Of a DNA stretch of 64,000 nt, positions 54,807-64,000 are shown piece after piece. The DNA comes from Alteromonadaceae bacterium M269 (lineage in GTDB: Bacteria; Pseudomonadota; Gammaproteobacteria; Enterobacterales; Alteromonadaceae), in NCBI GenBank assembly GCA_004353515.1, contig SMNZ01000002.1:434001-498000 (forward strand). The letters run 5' to 3'. Every line of letters starts with the position of its first letter. Position 1 is the first letter of the stretch. The notes below the pieces were generated by a model, which was not told where the DNA came from, made no database searches, and worked only from the letters and a program-made list of their open reading frames with translations. Position numbers and translations under genes: made by a program.

Positions 54807-55763
54807 ATGAGTCTGAATTTCCTAGAATTTGAACAGCCCATAGCTGATTTGGAAGCAAAAATAGAAGAGTTGCGACTCGTCAATCAAGGTGGCGAGTTTG
54901 ATGTCAGCATTGAAGAGAAAATTACTAAGCTAAAAGAAAAAAGTGTCGAGATGACCAATAAGATTTTTTCTGGCTTAGGTGCGTGGCAGATTTCTCAGTT
55001 GGCGAGACACCCAATGCGACCTTATACATTGGACTATATTCCACGTATTTTCACCGAATTCGAAGAATTAGCGGGTGATAGAGCGTTCGCGGATGATAAA
55101 GCCATTGTTGGCGGTATCGCGCGTTTAGATGGTCAACCCGTCATGGTTATTGGTCATCAGAAAGGGCGAGATACAGCAGAGAAAATTAAACGTAACTTTG
55201 GGATGCCAAAACCTGAAGGTTATAGAAAAGCGCTACGTCTGATGGAAATGGCAGAACGTTTCAGTATGCCGTTGATTACGTTAATTGACACTCCTGGAGC
55301 ATATCCTGGTGTTGGTGCTGAGGAGCGCGGGCAGAGTGAGGCTATTGCTCGCAACTTGAAAGTTATGGCTGGTTTGAAAATTCCAGTTATCTGTACTGTT
55401 ATTGGTGAAGGTGGCTCCGGAGGAGCATTAGCGATTGGCGTGGGCGATCGTGTAAACATGCTTCAGTATAGTACTTACTCAGTTATCTCTCCTGAAGGTT
55501 GTGCTTCTATATTGTGGAAGAGTGCAGAAAAAGCGCCTCTTGCTGCTGAAGCAATGGGGGTTGATGCTGCTCAAATTAAAGACCTAGGTTTGATTAATCA
55601 CATTGTTGATGAGCCTCTTGGTGGTGGTCATAGAGATCACGATGGAATGGCGGCCAATCTGAAGGCGGCTATTAAACAGCAACTGGCTCAACTGCAATCA
55701 CTTAGTATGGATGATTTACTAGAGCAGCGTTATCAAAGATTGATGTCTTTTGGTTATTGCTAG
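54807..55763 (+). CDS. accA: Acetyl-CoA carboxylase carboxyltransferase subunit alpha
   Basis: Protein of 318 aa (E. coli 319): [34 protein letters not shown], and the crotonase-like core [20 protein letters not shown] with [14 protein letters not shown]. It transfers CO2 from biotin to acetyl-CoA with AccD, which is elsewhere. Follows dnaE by 44 bases; ended by a strong terminator. Confidence 0.98.
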   Translation: MSLNFLEFEQPIADLEAKIEELRLVNQGGEFDVSIEEKITKLKEKSVEMTNKIFSGLGAWQISQLARHPMRPYTLDYIPRIFTEFEELAGDRAFADDKAIVGGIARLDGQPVMVIGHQKGRDTAEKIKRNFGMPKPEGYRKALRLMEMAERFSMPLITLIDTPGAYPGVGAEERGQSEAIARNLKVMAGLKIPVICTVIGEGGSGGALAIGVGDRVNMLQYSTYSVISPEGCASILWKSAEKAPLAAEAMGVDAAQIKDLGLINHIVDEPLGGGHRDHDGMAANLKAAIKQQLAQLQSLSMDDLLEQRYQRLMSFGYC

Positions 55764-55785
55764 TTGTTACTTATGAGATAATAAG

Positions 55786-55814
55786 AGCCGCCTATTTAGG
55801 CGGCTTTCTTTTTT
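55786..55814 (+). terminator. Intrinsic terminator after accA
   Basis: AGCCGCCTA (55786-55794) pairs with TAGGCGGCT (55797-55805), followed by TTCTTTTTT. It closes the long lipid A-dnaE-accA run; tilS then needs its own promoter. Confidence 0.9.
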
Positions 55815-55905
55815 GTAATAAGATAACTATTCAGCTACTTGCCAAGTTGTTCAAGTCCTGACGGATTGCAAGGGTTTACTGAATAATTACATAAGGCTTA
55901 TTGTT

Positions 55906-57219
55906 TTGAATTGTGACTTAAAGCAATTTTTAGATAAAAACACCAAAGGTGAAAGTTTGGTGCTTGCATACAGCGGTGGGTTAGACTCGACCGTGTTGCT
56001 ACATATGCTGTCACAATTGAAACAAAGCGGTGTTACTCGAGAGCTGAAGGTCATACATGTTCATCATGGTTTGAGTAGAAATGCGGATAGATGGGCTCAG
56101 CATTGTGTAGAGACATGCCAAACATTAGGGCTTGAGTGTGAAGTCGCTTATGCCGATGTTGAACGAGGAGCTAGAACAAGTTTAGAACAGGAAGCTAGGA
56201 GAGCTCGTTATCAGTTATTGGATGAATTAAGTGATGACCGTGCTGTGATTTTAACGGCTCAGCATCAAGATGACCAAGCTGAAACCTTCTTGTTGCAATT
56301 GATGCGAGGTGCGGGACCCAAAGGACTATCGTCTATGGCTGCATCCACGTTTTTGAAGAACGGAAGGCGAGTATTAAGGCCTCTGTTAAAAACGACTCGC
56401 ATGGAGCTTGAACGTTATGCGAGCGATAACCAATTGACTTGGGTTGAAGATGAATCTAACGAAGATAATCAGTTTAACCGCAACTTTTTAAGAAACCGTG
56501 TCATCCCTCTATTGCAAGAGCGTTGGCCTAGTATGAGCGAAACAATAAGCCGTAGTGCCAGCTTGTGTGAAGAACAACAAATGCTTATTGAGTCTGCCGC
56601 TGCAGAAAAGCTGGCATTGGCCAGTACGAACGATGATCGAATATTAGACTTAAGATATCTAAGCAGTTTATCCACTCAATGGTTTAATCAAGTCTTGAGA
56701 GTATGGTTGCGCCGACAGCAAGTGGAGTTGCCTAGTGAAGCGATAACTCAGCAGATCAATCGACAAGTCTTCGATGCGAAGAGTGACGCTCAAGTTTGTA
56801 TTCGATGGTCGGGAGTACAGCTCCGACGATATAGTGAAAAGCTATATTTACTTGCCAATGAGAAGGGCAATGAATTAAATCACTCGTCACTTATTTGGGA
56901 TGGCGTTCAAGTATTAACATTATCGAATGGTGACAGTGTCAAACTTGAAATGGCGGACATAGGGTTCGAACATAGTACCGATGCAAAGGTTATGATTAAG
57001 TTCGGGTGTTTGTCTGAGAAATTCAAGCCTATATCTAATCGTCCGAGTAAACCTGCTAAACAATGGTTCAAGGAATGGCAAATTCCGCCATGGGAACGAA
57101 AACAGATTCCTTTTTTTTATATCGATGAGGTATTGGTGCAAGTTGGAGACAGTGTCAATTTAATGGCCTGCCAACTAGATAAGCCCGGTTTATACCGCTT
57201 CGCCGTAAGTAAAAAATAG
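55906..57219 (+). CDS. tilS: tRNA(Ile)-lysidine synthase TilS
   Basis: Protein of 437 aa (E. coli 432). PP-loop AYSGGLDSTVLLHML (SGGxDS at residues 23-28), then HVHHGLSRNADRWA, TAQHQDDQAETFLLQLMRG, and the C-terminal substrate-binding domains ending with a WFKEWQIPPWERKQIPFFY block. It converts C34 of tRNA-Ile(CAU) to lysidine so that it reads AUA. TTG start at 55906 with AAGG upstream; no in-frame ATG lies nearby. Confidence 0.95.
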   Translation: MNCDLKQFLDKNTKGESLVLAYSGGLDSTVLLHMLSQLKQSGVTRELKVIHVHHGLSRNADRWAQHCVETCQTLGLECEVAYADVERGARTSLEQEARRARYQLLDELSDDRAVILTAQHQDDQAETFLLQLMRGAGPKGLSSMAASTFLKNGRRVLRPLLKTTRMELERYASDNQLTWVEDESNEDNQFNRNFLRNRVIPLLQERWPSMSETISRSASLCEEQQMLIESAAAEKLALASTNDDRILDLRYLSSLSTQWFNQVLRVWLRRQQVELPSEAITQQINRQVFDAKSDAQVCIRWSGVQLRRYSEKLYLLANEKGNELNHSSLIWDGVQVLTLSNGDSVKLEMADIGFEHSTDAKVMIKFGCLSEKFKPISNRPSKPAKQWFKEWQIPPWERKQIPFFYIDEVLVQVGDSVNLMACQLDKPGLYRFAVSKK

Positions 57220-57325
57220 GAGGTCAGTGAAAATTATAAGATTGGGTTAAAAAATGTTGCAATTCGCAGACGTGGGGAGGCAAGGCATTGCCACGTTGGT
57301 TTACGCGGCAATATGATGGGCAAAA

Positions 57326-58222
57326 CTAGGCTTTCTTCTGCGAATATAATTCTTCGTCAGCTCGAGCAAATAAACTGTCGCTAGTATCGAGTTTGTCAAA
57401 AATAGCTGCCCCGATACTACAACTAACATTATATTTTTTAAGCAGCTTATTTTCTGCAACCATTTTGTGAATCCGCTGCATAACCAACTGACTTTCTTCT
57501 TGATCAATATCAACAAGTAGGCAACAAAACTCGTCACCGCCTAACCTAAAAGCGTGATCGATGTCTCTTAGACAATGTTGTAATACCTGTGAGAAGACAG
57601 TCAATACTTTATCACCGGTTTGGTGGCCGTATGTGTCATTGACGGCTTTAAACTTATTCAGATCCAGCGCTAAGAGTGAAAAGCTGTCGCCTTTCCGGTA
57701 CGCCTGACTAATCAGCTTGTTTAGTGTTTCCTCATAACAGACGCGATTTCCGAGTGAAGTTAAATGATCTTTTGTGGCTAAACGCTTGATCATTAAATGC
57801 TCTAAAGCGTTCTTTAGAGGGTTCGTGAAACATTTATGTAGAGAATGAAGATAACGCCAGTCTCTCACATCAACAAGTTTAGCGTCGTAGTAAGTTACGC
57901 TGGCATAAACTCTATGTTCAATACGGTAATCTAGCTTATGTGACTGCATTGCTGGAGTGGTGTCACCTCGACTCAGGCGTTCATCGTCGAACTGTAAGCA
58001 TATTCCTTTGATACTGGTAAAGCGCTGTAATTGCTTAAAATAAACACTGAGTAAATGCTTAATGTCGATGCTCTTCACAAGCTCCAATATCACTGAATTG
58101 AGAGCGGCGTCGGTTAAACCGTTATCTTGTCGGCTAAAGTCGAAAAAACCGTCATTAGCTGTGCTATCGTAGATGGGATTTAATTGTTCCAACGGAAACT
58201 CCTGCCAAAAATTTGGCGGCAA
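57326..58222 (-). CDS. Diguanylate cyclase (GGDEF domain)
   Basis: Protein of 298 aa. The C-terminal GGDEF domain has an intact RLGGDEF site and the I-site RDID exactly five residues before it. The first 125 or so residues form an input region that I cannot name (ELVKSIDIKHLLSVYFKQLQ.. AVRDWRYLHSLH-like), possibly GAF-like; there is no membrane segment. TTG start at 58222. It converges with tilS and diverges from the antiporter gene. Second predicted c-di-GMP synthase in this window. Confidence 0.88.
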   Translation of the reverse strand: MPPNFWQEFPLEQLNPIYDSTANDGFFDFSRQDNGLTDAALNSVILELVKSIDIKHLLSVYFKQLQRFTSIKGICLQFDDERLSRGDTTPAMQSHKLDYRIEHRVYASVTYYDAKLVDVRDWRYLHSLHKCFTNPLKNALEHLMIKRLATKDHLTSLGNRVCYEETLNKLISQAYRKGDSFSLLALDLNKFKAVNDTYGHQTGDKVLTVFSQVLQHCLRDIDHAFRLGGDEFCCLLVDIDQEESQLVMQRIHKMVAENKLLKKYNVSCSIGAAIFDKLDTSDSLFARADEELYSQKKA

Positions 58223-58328
58223 CTTAGATCACTGAATATGTTATGAGTCAAAGCAAGCATCATGCCTAAGTGGAATTTTGTTTGGTTTTTAATTGGAGTT
58301 GGTTAGCGAACAACGACTACGGCAATCT

Positions 58329-60293
58329 ATGCAGGATAATTTTTTACATATACTGTTGTTGATGATGGTGGCCATTTTTAATGTGTGGCTATTCAGGCGG
58401 ATAAATTTGCCTCCCATTTTGGCCTACCTATCTTGTGGTGTTTTAGCAGGGCCTGCATTGCTAGGTCTTTATGAGACACCCGAAGAGTTCCACTTTATTG
58501 CTGAACTCGGCGTTGTTTTTCTGCTTTTTTCTCTAGGATTAGAGTTTTCATTACCTAGAATGGTCGCTATGCGTCATTTAGTGTTTGGCGTTGGCTTAGC
58601 ACAAACCATGTTGACTCTCGGTGCCTTCTACTTTCTATCGCTTGCATTAGGTTTAGACAAGAGCGTTGCTTTTGTCATTGGTTGTATGGCGGCATTATCT
58701 TCAACCGCTATCGTCATTAAACAGGTGACGGAGCTTGGTATTCTACATACCTCGAGATCACAAATGTCGGTCAGTATTTTGCTGTTCCAAGATCTCGCTG
58801 TTGTTCCCATGCTGATCATTATTCCATTGCTGTCCTCTGATAGCACACAGAGTCTTTCATTAGCTATCTCGATGTCTCTGGTCAAAGGTATTTTCGTATT
58901 TGTTGTTTTGTTGTCTGCTGGAAAATGGGTGTTGCCTAAGTTATTCGCAGAGATCGCTCGTACAAGAACTGATGAGATGTTCGTTCTTACTACCATATTG
59001 GTCATCTTATTGGCAGCAGGCTTTACAGCATGGTTTGGACTCTCAATGGCGCTAGGTGCATTCTTAGCGGGAATGATGTTGGGCGAGAGTCAATATAAGC
59101 ATCAGCTAGAAGCCGATATTAGACCCTTCAGGGATATTTTGATGGGGCTGTTTTTCATCACCGTGGGTATGAGGCTTAATTTCGAAAGTTTGCTTCAGCA
59201 GTGGTATTTGGCTTTGTTAGGGCTTGTTGTGCTGATGATAGGCAAATTGCTGTTGATTAGATTAGCCGCCTTTATCGGTGGAGCCTCGGGTAAAGACGGG
59301 TGGGGAGCTGCTTTGAAGTTGTGTCAGATGGGAGAGTTTAGTTTTGTTATTGCTGCTTTAGCTACAAATGAAAAGATACTTTCTTCAGAGCAGTCGTCAC
59401 TCTTAATGAGTATCGGTATTGTGAGTATGGGCATAACGCCTTGGCTGATTGCGCACAGCAAACCCATAGTTCAACGATTTTCAAGAGATAGCTTGCCAGC
59501 ACCTTCACTATTTGAAAAAGCACCGAGTGTAGAACCTGAACAGGCCGTCATTTTGGGGTTTGGGCGTGTCGGACAATCTGTGAGTCGTTTACTTAAACTA
59601 GAAAAAATTCCGTACTTAGTGGTTGATATGGATCCCGCACGAGTTCAAGAGGCACGACTAGCAGGAGAGCCTGTTCTATTTGGAGATGTTAGACAAAGAG
59701 ATATTCTGCTCGGTTCGGGGATTCAATCGGCTAAGTTGGTCATGGTGACTTTTGACGATCACAATAAAGTGATGGAAGTCATTAGTATGATATCCAGATT
59801 AGCGCCTAAGGTTCCGGTTGTCGTAAGGACGCGAAAAGATGATCATCTTGAGGAGCTTTATCGTGCAGGCGCCTCTCAAGTTGTTCCTGAAATACTTGAG
59901 GGTAGCTTGATGCTAGTCTCTCAGGTATTGCATCTCTGTGATGTTCCCATGTCTCGGATACTCAAGAGGGTTAGGACTGAGCGTAAGGAACATTACGGAC
60001 ATATGCATGGTTTCTTCCCAGGAGAAACAACGGAAGTTAATTACAGCCAAAAAGATACGCAGCGCTTTATGCATGCCATCGTATTGACTGAAGATGCCTA
60101 CGTTATCGATAAACAGCTAGAAGAGATAGACTTTGCTCGCATGCGTGTTGAGCTGAAGTCTGTTCGTCGGGGTGAAGAAGAATATACAGACCCCAATAGT
60201 AATTTACTTTTAGCCGTCGGGGATGTTTTGGTTATTCATGGTAAACCAAGGCGGGTAGAGCGTGCCGAAAAGTTAATACTCGAAGGCCTTTAA
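58329..60293 (+). CDS. CPA2 monovalent cation/proton antiporter with TrkA domains (KefB/YbaL type)
   Basis: Protein of about 654 aa. The first 385 or so residues hold roughly 12-13 membrane segments with the CPA2 patterns LPPILAYLSCGVLAGPALLG, LFQDLAVVPM and FLAGMMLGES. A Rossmann TrkA-N domain follows (AVILGFGRVGQSVSRLL; VVDMDPARVQ) and a TrkA-C domain at the end. It exchanges K+ or Na+ for protons at the inner membrane, controlled by nucleotides. Start uncertain: ATG 58329 fits the family N-terminus; TTG 58293 is in frame. The 3' end overlaps the convergent patatin gene by four bases. Confidence 0.9.
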   Translation: MQDNFLHILLLMMVAIFNVWLFRRINLPPILAYLSCGVLAGPALLGLYETPEEFHFIAELGVVFLLFSLGLEFSLPRMVAMRHLVFGVGLAQTMLTLGAFYFLSLALGLDKSVAFVIGCMAALSSTAIVIKQVTELGILHTSRSQMSVSILLFQDLAVVPMLIIIPLLSSDSTQSLSLAISMSLVKGIFVFVVLLSAGKWVLPKLFAEIARTRTDEMFVLTTILVILLAAGFTAWFGLSMALGAFLAGMMLGESQYKHQLEADIRPFRDILMGLFFITVGMRLNFESLLQQWYLALLGLVVLMIGKLLLIRLAAFIGGASGKDGWGAALKLCQMGEFSFVIAALATNEKILSSEQSSLLMSIGIVSMGITPWLIAHSKPIVQRFSRDSLPAPSLFEKAPSVEPEQAVILGFGRVGQSVSRLLKLEKIPYLVVDMDPARVQEARLAGEPVLFGDVRQRDILLGSGIQSAKLVMVTFDDHNKVMEVISMISRLAPKVPVVVRTRKDDHLEELYRAGASQVVPEILEGSLMLVSQVLHLCDVPMSRILKRVRTERKEHYGHMHGFFPGETTEVNYSQKDTQRFMHAIVLTEDAYVIDKQLEEIDFARMRVELKSVRRGEEEYTDPNSNLLLAVGDVLVIHGKPRRVERAEKLILEGL

Positions 60294-61417
60294 ATTTCCA
60301 GGAAGCTGCGCAGCTCTTCCTGCCTATCTAGACCGTCTTGGTAGCCAATATCTATGAGTTGTTGGCAGAATTCCTTTTCGAACAACAGGTAGCTTAACAA
60401 ACTGGATTCTGAATCAGGTTTTACTCCTAACACTTTTAAGTAAGCCCGAATTCCTGCGGGTAACAAATAATAATGTTCGTTAGCTAACTCGGTAAAGTTT
60501 CTGCTTGGGTTCACAACCATGCATTCTATAGGCTTTAAATCTGTTTTTGCTTTTTGCCGTGCTGTCAGCAAATCCAGCGTATCATTGATGCGTTCCATGC
60601 GTTCGATATCTGAACTAAGCGTATCCGAGAAAATCGTATCTAACAGGTGTCCTGCAACTGCAGCTGTACTCGGATAACGGTCAGTGTTTTTAAATTGATT
60701 AGATTTGTTGGGCTGCTCAACGCCGATAACCAGTATTTTCTCCGCGCCTAAATGAATGGGGGCGCTTAAAGGGGATAGCTGGTGGACTGAACCATCACCA
60801 TAAAACTCGTCGCCTATCTTAACGGTCGGAAACACCACAGGGATTGCGGAAGATGCCATAAGGTGCTCAATATTTATTATAGTTCTTACACCACGCCTTT
60901 TTTGACGAACCCAAGGCTGAATATCTTTGTGACTTTGATAGAAGCTGATGCTTTCGTGGTTACTGTAATTTGACCCCATAATGCTGATAGCGCGTAAATG
61001 GCCGCTCAGAATATTACGGTCTATACGATGGAAGTTGAGTGTCTTTCTCAGCAGTTGCCGCAGTGGCTGGTTATTCAGCAAACTACTAGGCGAGTTTTGA
61101 ACTTGGTCGGATTGAAGTCTTCGTAGCCCATGTTTTACTAGGTAGCCTAAAACATCACCCATTTGCGTTTGATAAACTTGGTCTGTTCTAAAATTACGCC
61201 ATATCCAATCCAGTTTTCTTACACCCAGATGGTAACAAGAGGCATAACAAGCGAGACTTGTTGCATTGAGAGCGCCAGCAGAGTTTCCGCAAATGACAGG
61301 GAAGGGGATACTATGATTTCTGGGCAAAAATGTTGCAATAGCTTTTAGCACGCCCACTTGGTATGCCGCCCTGGCACCACCACCAGACAATAATAAAGCG
61401 AATTGATTACGTTCCAT
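60290..61417 (-). CDS. Patatin-like phospholipase family protein
   Basis: Protein of 375 aa. Oxyanion loop LLSGGGARAAYQVGVLKA at the start, nucleophile GNSAGALNA (GxSxG) near residue 44, and the DGS catalytic Asp in YGDGSVHQLSPL near 205: a complete Ser-Asp dyad. No signal peptide or membrane segment. Predicted lipid acyl hydrolase; the substrate is unknown. Twelve bases downstream of the metallo-hydrolase gene on the same strand, so probably one transcript. Confidence 0.9.
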   Translation of the reverse strand: MERNQFALLLSGGGARAAYQVGVLKAIATFLPRNHSIPFPVICGNSAGALNATSLACYASCYHLGVRKLDWIWRNFRTDQVYQTQMGDVLGYLVKHGLRRLQSDQVQNSPSSLLNNQPLRQLLRKTLNFHRIDRNILSGHLRAISIMGSNYSNHESISFYQSHKDIQPWVRQKRRGVRTIINIEHLMASSAIPVVFPTVKIGDEFYGDGSVHQLSPLSAPIHLGAEKILVIGVEQPNKSNQFKNTDRYPSTAAVAGHLLDTIFSDTLSSDIERMERINDTLDLLTARQKAKTDLKPIECMVVNPSRNFTELANEHYYLLPAGIRAYLKVLGVKPDSESSLLSYLLFEKEFCQQLIDIGYQDGLDRQEELRSFLEI

Positions 61418-61429
61418 GCTTAGTCCTAC

Positions 61430-62269
61430 TTAAAACTCCAGTGTTAACCCTTCTTTTGCTGCAAACAATTCGAGTTCTGATTCAACGGCTTCAATGATTG
61501 ATTGGCAGTGTGCTTCGACTTTTTCAATCTCACTATCGGTACGAATGTGATCGTGGCTGTACAAGGCTAGTTTTTTAGCTCTTGCTGCCATAGCAAGTTT
61601 TACCGTCTCCTCTGCAACAGAATGTCCCCAACCTGATTTCGCTGGCATGTCGCTAATCATATATTGTGCATCGTGGATAATAAGATCTGCACCTGCCGCA
61701 AATTCGACCCACTCTAGAAAGTCACTTTCCTTTTTATAAGGAGGGTATAGTTCATTATCTGTAATGTAGGCAATTTTAGTATTGCCTTCTTCTATAACAA
61801 ATGAGCTGCCGCCGCCAGGGTGATTCATTGGATGGCGGCTTATTCTCGCTTTGCCAATGTTCCATTGGTTAATGTCATCACTAAGAGCTTTAAGTCGAAT
61901 ATCAGAAGATAAAGATTGATAGTTTACGGGAAAAACACTACCAGACATTTGCGTTAATATGGCATCTGGTTCATTAAGTGTTGTCTTACCCGGCGTAATG
62001 TGAATCACACGATCTGCCTGATATATAGGGGCAAAAAAAGGGAATCCTTGGATGTGGTCCCAGTGATTATGCGTCAGTAACAAATGAATTTCTGATGTTT
62101 TTTTAGCTAGTTTGGTACCAAGGTTTTTGATGCCGGTTCCAGCGTCTAAAATGATATCCGTCCCATCATTTAATTCAATGTGGACGCAAGCAGTATTGCC
62201 GCCATATTTAGCGAACTCTTTACCTGGGGTCGGTATTGAGCCACGGACACCATAAAATGTTAATTTCAT
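61430..62269 (-). CDS. Metallo-beta-lactamase-fold hydrolase
   Basis: Protein of 279 aa: MKLTFYGVRGSIPTPGK, YGGNTACVHIELNDGTDIIL with DAGTG, zinc site LLTHNHWDHIQGFPFF (HxHxDH), then MNHPGGGSSFVIEE and IAYITDNELYPP. The profile is that of RNase Z-like or phosphodiesterase-like cytosolic MBL proteins rather than a beta-lactamase. Substrate unknown; a cyclic-nucleotide or phosphodiester target is possible. First gene of a pair with the patatin. Confidence 0.88.
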   Translation of the reverse strand: MKLTFYGVRGSIPTPGKEFAKYGGNTACVHIELNDGTDIILDAGTGIKNLGTKLAKKTSEIHLLLTHNHWDHIQGFPFFAPIYQADRVIHITPGKTTLNEPDAILTQMSGSVFPVNYQSLSSDIRLKALSDDINQWNIGKARISRHPMNHPGGGSSFVIEEGNTKIAYITDNELYPPYKKESDFLEWVEFAAGADLIIHDAQYMISDMPAKSGWGHSVAEETVKLAMAARAKKLALYSHDHIRTDSEIEKVEAHCQSIIEAVESELELFAAKEGLTLEF

Positions 62270-62371
62270 TTGCAGAACTACTTGTTATAAAAGGGATTGT
62301 TCCTATTGCTAAGATTAGCATAATAGCTTTAAAACAATAGATTGCGTTATATATATTATGCAGCAAGTATT

Positions 62372-62396
62372 AAAAAGGGCACTCTTAGGTGCCCTT
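62372..62396 (-). terminator. Intrinsic terminator of proS
   Basis: Read on the minus strand: AAGGGCAC, short loop, GTGCCCTT, then TTTA. The stem is 62375-62382 with 62389-62396, and the A-run at 62372-62376 supplies the T-run of the minus transcript. It lies just past the proS stop. Confidence 0.85.
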
Positions 62397-62418
62397 AAAG
62401 TTATAGATAAAAACGTTT

Positions 62419-64000
62419 TTATAGTTTGGATATAAAATCGTTTACATCAGAAATGCTAATAGCTTGCTTCTCTCCAGTTGCACGGTTTTTATATTCGACA
62501 TTGCCGTCATCTAGGTTACGTTCACCGATGATAATGGTATGAGGAATACCGACGAGTTCCATATCATTGAACATAACGCCTGGACGTTCTTTCCTATCAT
62601 CAAAAAGTACATCAACATTAGAAGCTTTTAGCTCACCATAAAGTTTTTCTGCAACTTCCTGAATACGATGAGACTTATGCATATTCATTGGAATAATAAC
62701 AACTTTGAATGGGGCAATGGCGTCAGGCCAGATGATGCCGTGCTTGTCGTGATTCTGTTCAATGGCCGCCGCAGCGATTCGCGTAACACCAATACCATAA
62801 CAACCCATAGTAAGGAGTTGATGTTTGCCATTTTCATTAAGGACACCACAATTCATTGCCTGTGAGTACTTGTCGCCTAACTGGAAAATATGACCAACTT
62901 CAATACCGCGTTTAATGCTGATTTCTCCTTGGCCACAAGGAGATGGGTCACCCTCTTGGATATTGCGAATATCCGCGACTTTATAGTTTTGGATATCTCT
63001 ATCCCAATTAACTCCTGTCAGGTGTTTATCTGTTTCGTTTGCACCACAAGTAAAATCACTAAGGTGTGCAGCGGAACGATCAACAATAACGGGAATCGAT
63101 AAGCCAACAGGACCGATAGAACCAACCTGACAGTTTAATGCTTGCTGTATTTGAGTATCGGATGCCATAGTGAGAGGACTGAACACGCCTTCTAACTTTT
63201 CAGCTTTCAGGTCGTTGAGTTGATGGTCCCCTCGAACTACAAGAGCTACGAGCCCTTGCTCCTCACCGTCTTCATTAGCACCTAAAACAACAAGAGTCTT
63301 AACAGTTGTATTCGCTTGAATATTCAGTGCAGTGCATACTTCTTCGATAGATTTTACATTAGGTGTATCAACGATGCCTTTTTCAGAGCAAGCGGCTGGT
63401 CTATCGCCACTAGGAGCTAGTGCTTCTGCCATTTCGACATTGGCAGCATAATCTGAGCCTGTACTAAAGGCGATAGCATCTTCGCCTGAATCCGCCAAAA
63501 CGTGGAACTCGTGAGAAGCACTACCACCAATTGAGCCGTTATCAGCGATAACAGGGCGATACTCTAAGCCGATACGATCAAAGACGTTACAATATGCCTT
63601 AAACATATCTTGATAGGAGCTTTCTAAGCTTTCTTGGTCTAAGTGGAAAGAGTATGCGTCTTTCATAATAAACTCGCGGCTACGCATAACGCCGAAGCGA
63701 GGTCTTACTTCGTCACGAAACTTGGTTTGCACTTGAAACAGATTAAGTGGCAACTGTTTGTAGCTGCTAATTTCTTTATTCACCAAGTCGGTGATGACTT
63801 CTTCATGCGTAGGACCTAAGACGAAGTCGCGCATATGTCTGTCTTTCAAGCGCAGTAATTCTGGACCGTATTGCTCCCACCGACCAGACTCCAGCCAGAT
63901 ATCTGCAGGTTGTACAACTGGCATAAGAATTTCGACCGAGCCTGCGTTAGTCATTTCTTCTCTAACAATTTGACTAATTTTGTTTAAAACACGTAAGCCA
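62419..64000 (-). CDS. proS: Prolyl-tRNA synthetase, 5' end outside window
   Basis: Bacterial-type ProRS, 3' part. The frame is open to the right edge and, before the internal ATG at 63954, reads [15 protein letters not shown], which matches the E. coli N-terminal region; about 45-50 residues are missing. Class II motifs: [21 protein letters not shown] (motif 2 region), the editing/INS domain ([12 protein letters not shown].. [15 protein letters not shown]), and motif 3 [21 protein letters not shown]; then the anticodon-binding domain with [21 protein letters not shown]. It charges tRNA-Pro and can edit mischarged Ala. Confidence 0.97.
   Translation of the reverse strand, partial: GLRVLNKISQIVREEMTNAGSVEILMPVVQPADIWLESGRWEQYGPELLRLKDRHMRDFVLGPTHEEVITDLVNKEISSYKQLPLNLFQVQTKFRDEVRPRFGVMRSREFIMKDAYSFHLDQESLESSYQDMFKAYCNVFDRIGLEYRPVIADNGSIGGSASHEFHVLADSGEDAIAFSTGSDYAANVEMAEALAPSGDRPAACSEKGIVDTPNVKSIEEVCTALNIQANTTVKTLVVLGANEDGEEQGLVALVVRGDHQLNDLKAEKLEGVFSPLTMASDTQIQQALNCQVGSIGPVGLSIPVIVDRSAAHLSDFTCGANETDKHLTGVNWDRDIQNYKVADIRNIQEGDPSPCGQGEISIKRGIEVGHIFQLGDKYSQAMNCGVLNENGKHQLLTMGCYGIGVTRIAAAAIEQNHDKHGIIWPDAIAPFKVVIIPMNMHKSHRIQEVAEKLYGELKASNVDVLFDDRKERPGVMFNDMELVGIPHTIIIGERNLDDGNVEYKNRATGEKQAISISDVNDFISKL

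Noticed and set aside
57260-57300. GGCAA/TTGCC inverted repeat after tilS
   Set aside because: Short competing stems and no T-run; too weak to call a terminator.
60290-62269. CBASS-like defence system built on the patatin and metallo-hydrolase
   Set aside because: No CD-NTase, ubiquitin-like or HORMA/TRIP13 gene adjacent; flanks are proS and an antiporter, so there is no defence-island context.
1-64000. CRISPR arrays, insertion sequences, prophage, tRNA or rRNA genes
   Set aside because: No regularly spaced repeats, transposase or integrase frames, terminal inverted repeats, or RNA gene signatures were found on reading both strands.

Overview
This 64 kb window is chromosomal DNA from a flagellated, aerobic gammaproteobacterium of moderately low GC (by eye low 40s %). 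The gene orders are classical for that class: a che/par cluster next to FlhB-like and FliK-like genes and a complete ccmABCDEFGHI operon; ppnN-queF-syd-csrB-truC-flavodoxin as in the enterobacterial neighbourhood; map-glnD divergent from rpsB-tsf; and pyrH-frr-uppS-cdsA-dxr-rseP-bamA-skp-lpxD-fabZ-lpxA-lpxB-rnhB-dnaE-accA-tilS. Marine lineages such as Oceanospirillales/Alteromonadales relatives would fit, but the genus cannot be fixed by reading. I see no rRNA, tRNA, CRISPR array, insertion sequence or prophage.

Layout. 1-2.8 kb: end of a chemotaxis cluster (CheB C-terminus, ParC-like ATPase, ParP-like CheW protein, CheW, DUF2802 protein). 2.8-5.2 kb, minus strand: FlhB C-terminal-domain homologue and FliK-like hook-length protein. 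5.4-13.2 kb: cytochrome c maturation operon with mlaA overlapping its end. 13.2-20.2 kb: sugar-nucleotide and polysaccharide genes (galE, WecA-like transferase, a six-repeat SLBB exporter, galU) and a secreted ComEA-like protein. 20.3-26.5 kb, minus strand: HDOD protein with a DUF3192 protein, ppnN with a diguanylate cyclase, and queF. 26.6-32.5 kb: syd, a KfrA-like small protein, a second DUF3192 protein (lipoprotein), a GNAT acetyltransferase, a GGA-rich RNA gene that I identify as csrB, DUF3549/DUF3301 genes, truC and a flavodoxin. 32.6-36.1 kb: glnD and map. 36.4-57.2 kb: a long housekeeping run for translation, nucleotide, isoprenoid and phospholipid synthesis, outer-membrane assembly, lipid A and DNA replication. 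57.3-64 kb: a second diguanylate cyclase, a CPA2 antiporter, a patatin/metallo-hydrolase pair and the 3' part of proS.

How it fits together. The non-coding 29.2-29.7 kb stretch is the most notable unlabelled element: about 27 GGA triplets, many in hairpin loops, a terminal intrinsic terminator, a GacA/UvrY-type palindrome upstream, and the same neighbourhood (syd on one side, truC/flavodoxin on the other) as csrB in Escherichia coli. A CsrA-titrating RNA next to two diguanylate cyclases, an HDOD protein, an exopolysaccharide exporter and motility genes gives a coherent lifestyle-switch context, although a functional link is inference. Many genes start with TTG or GTG, and several strong intrinsic terminators split the operons (after mlaA, wecA, rpsB, tsf, bamA, accA and proS).
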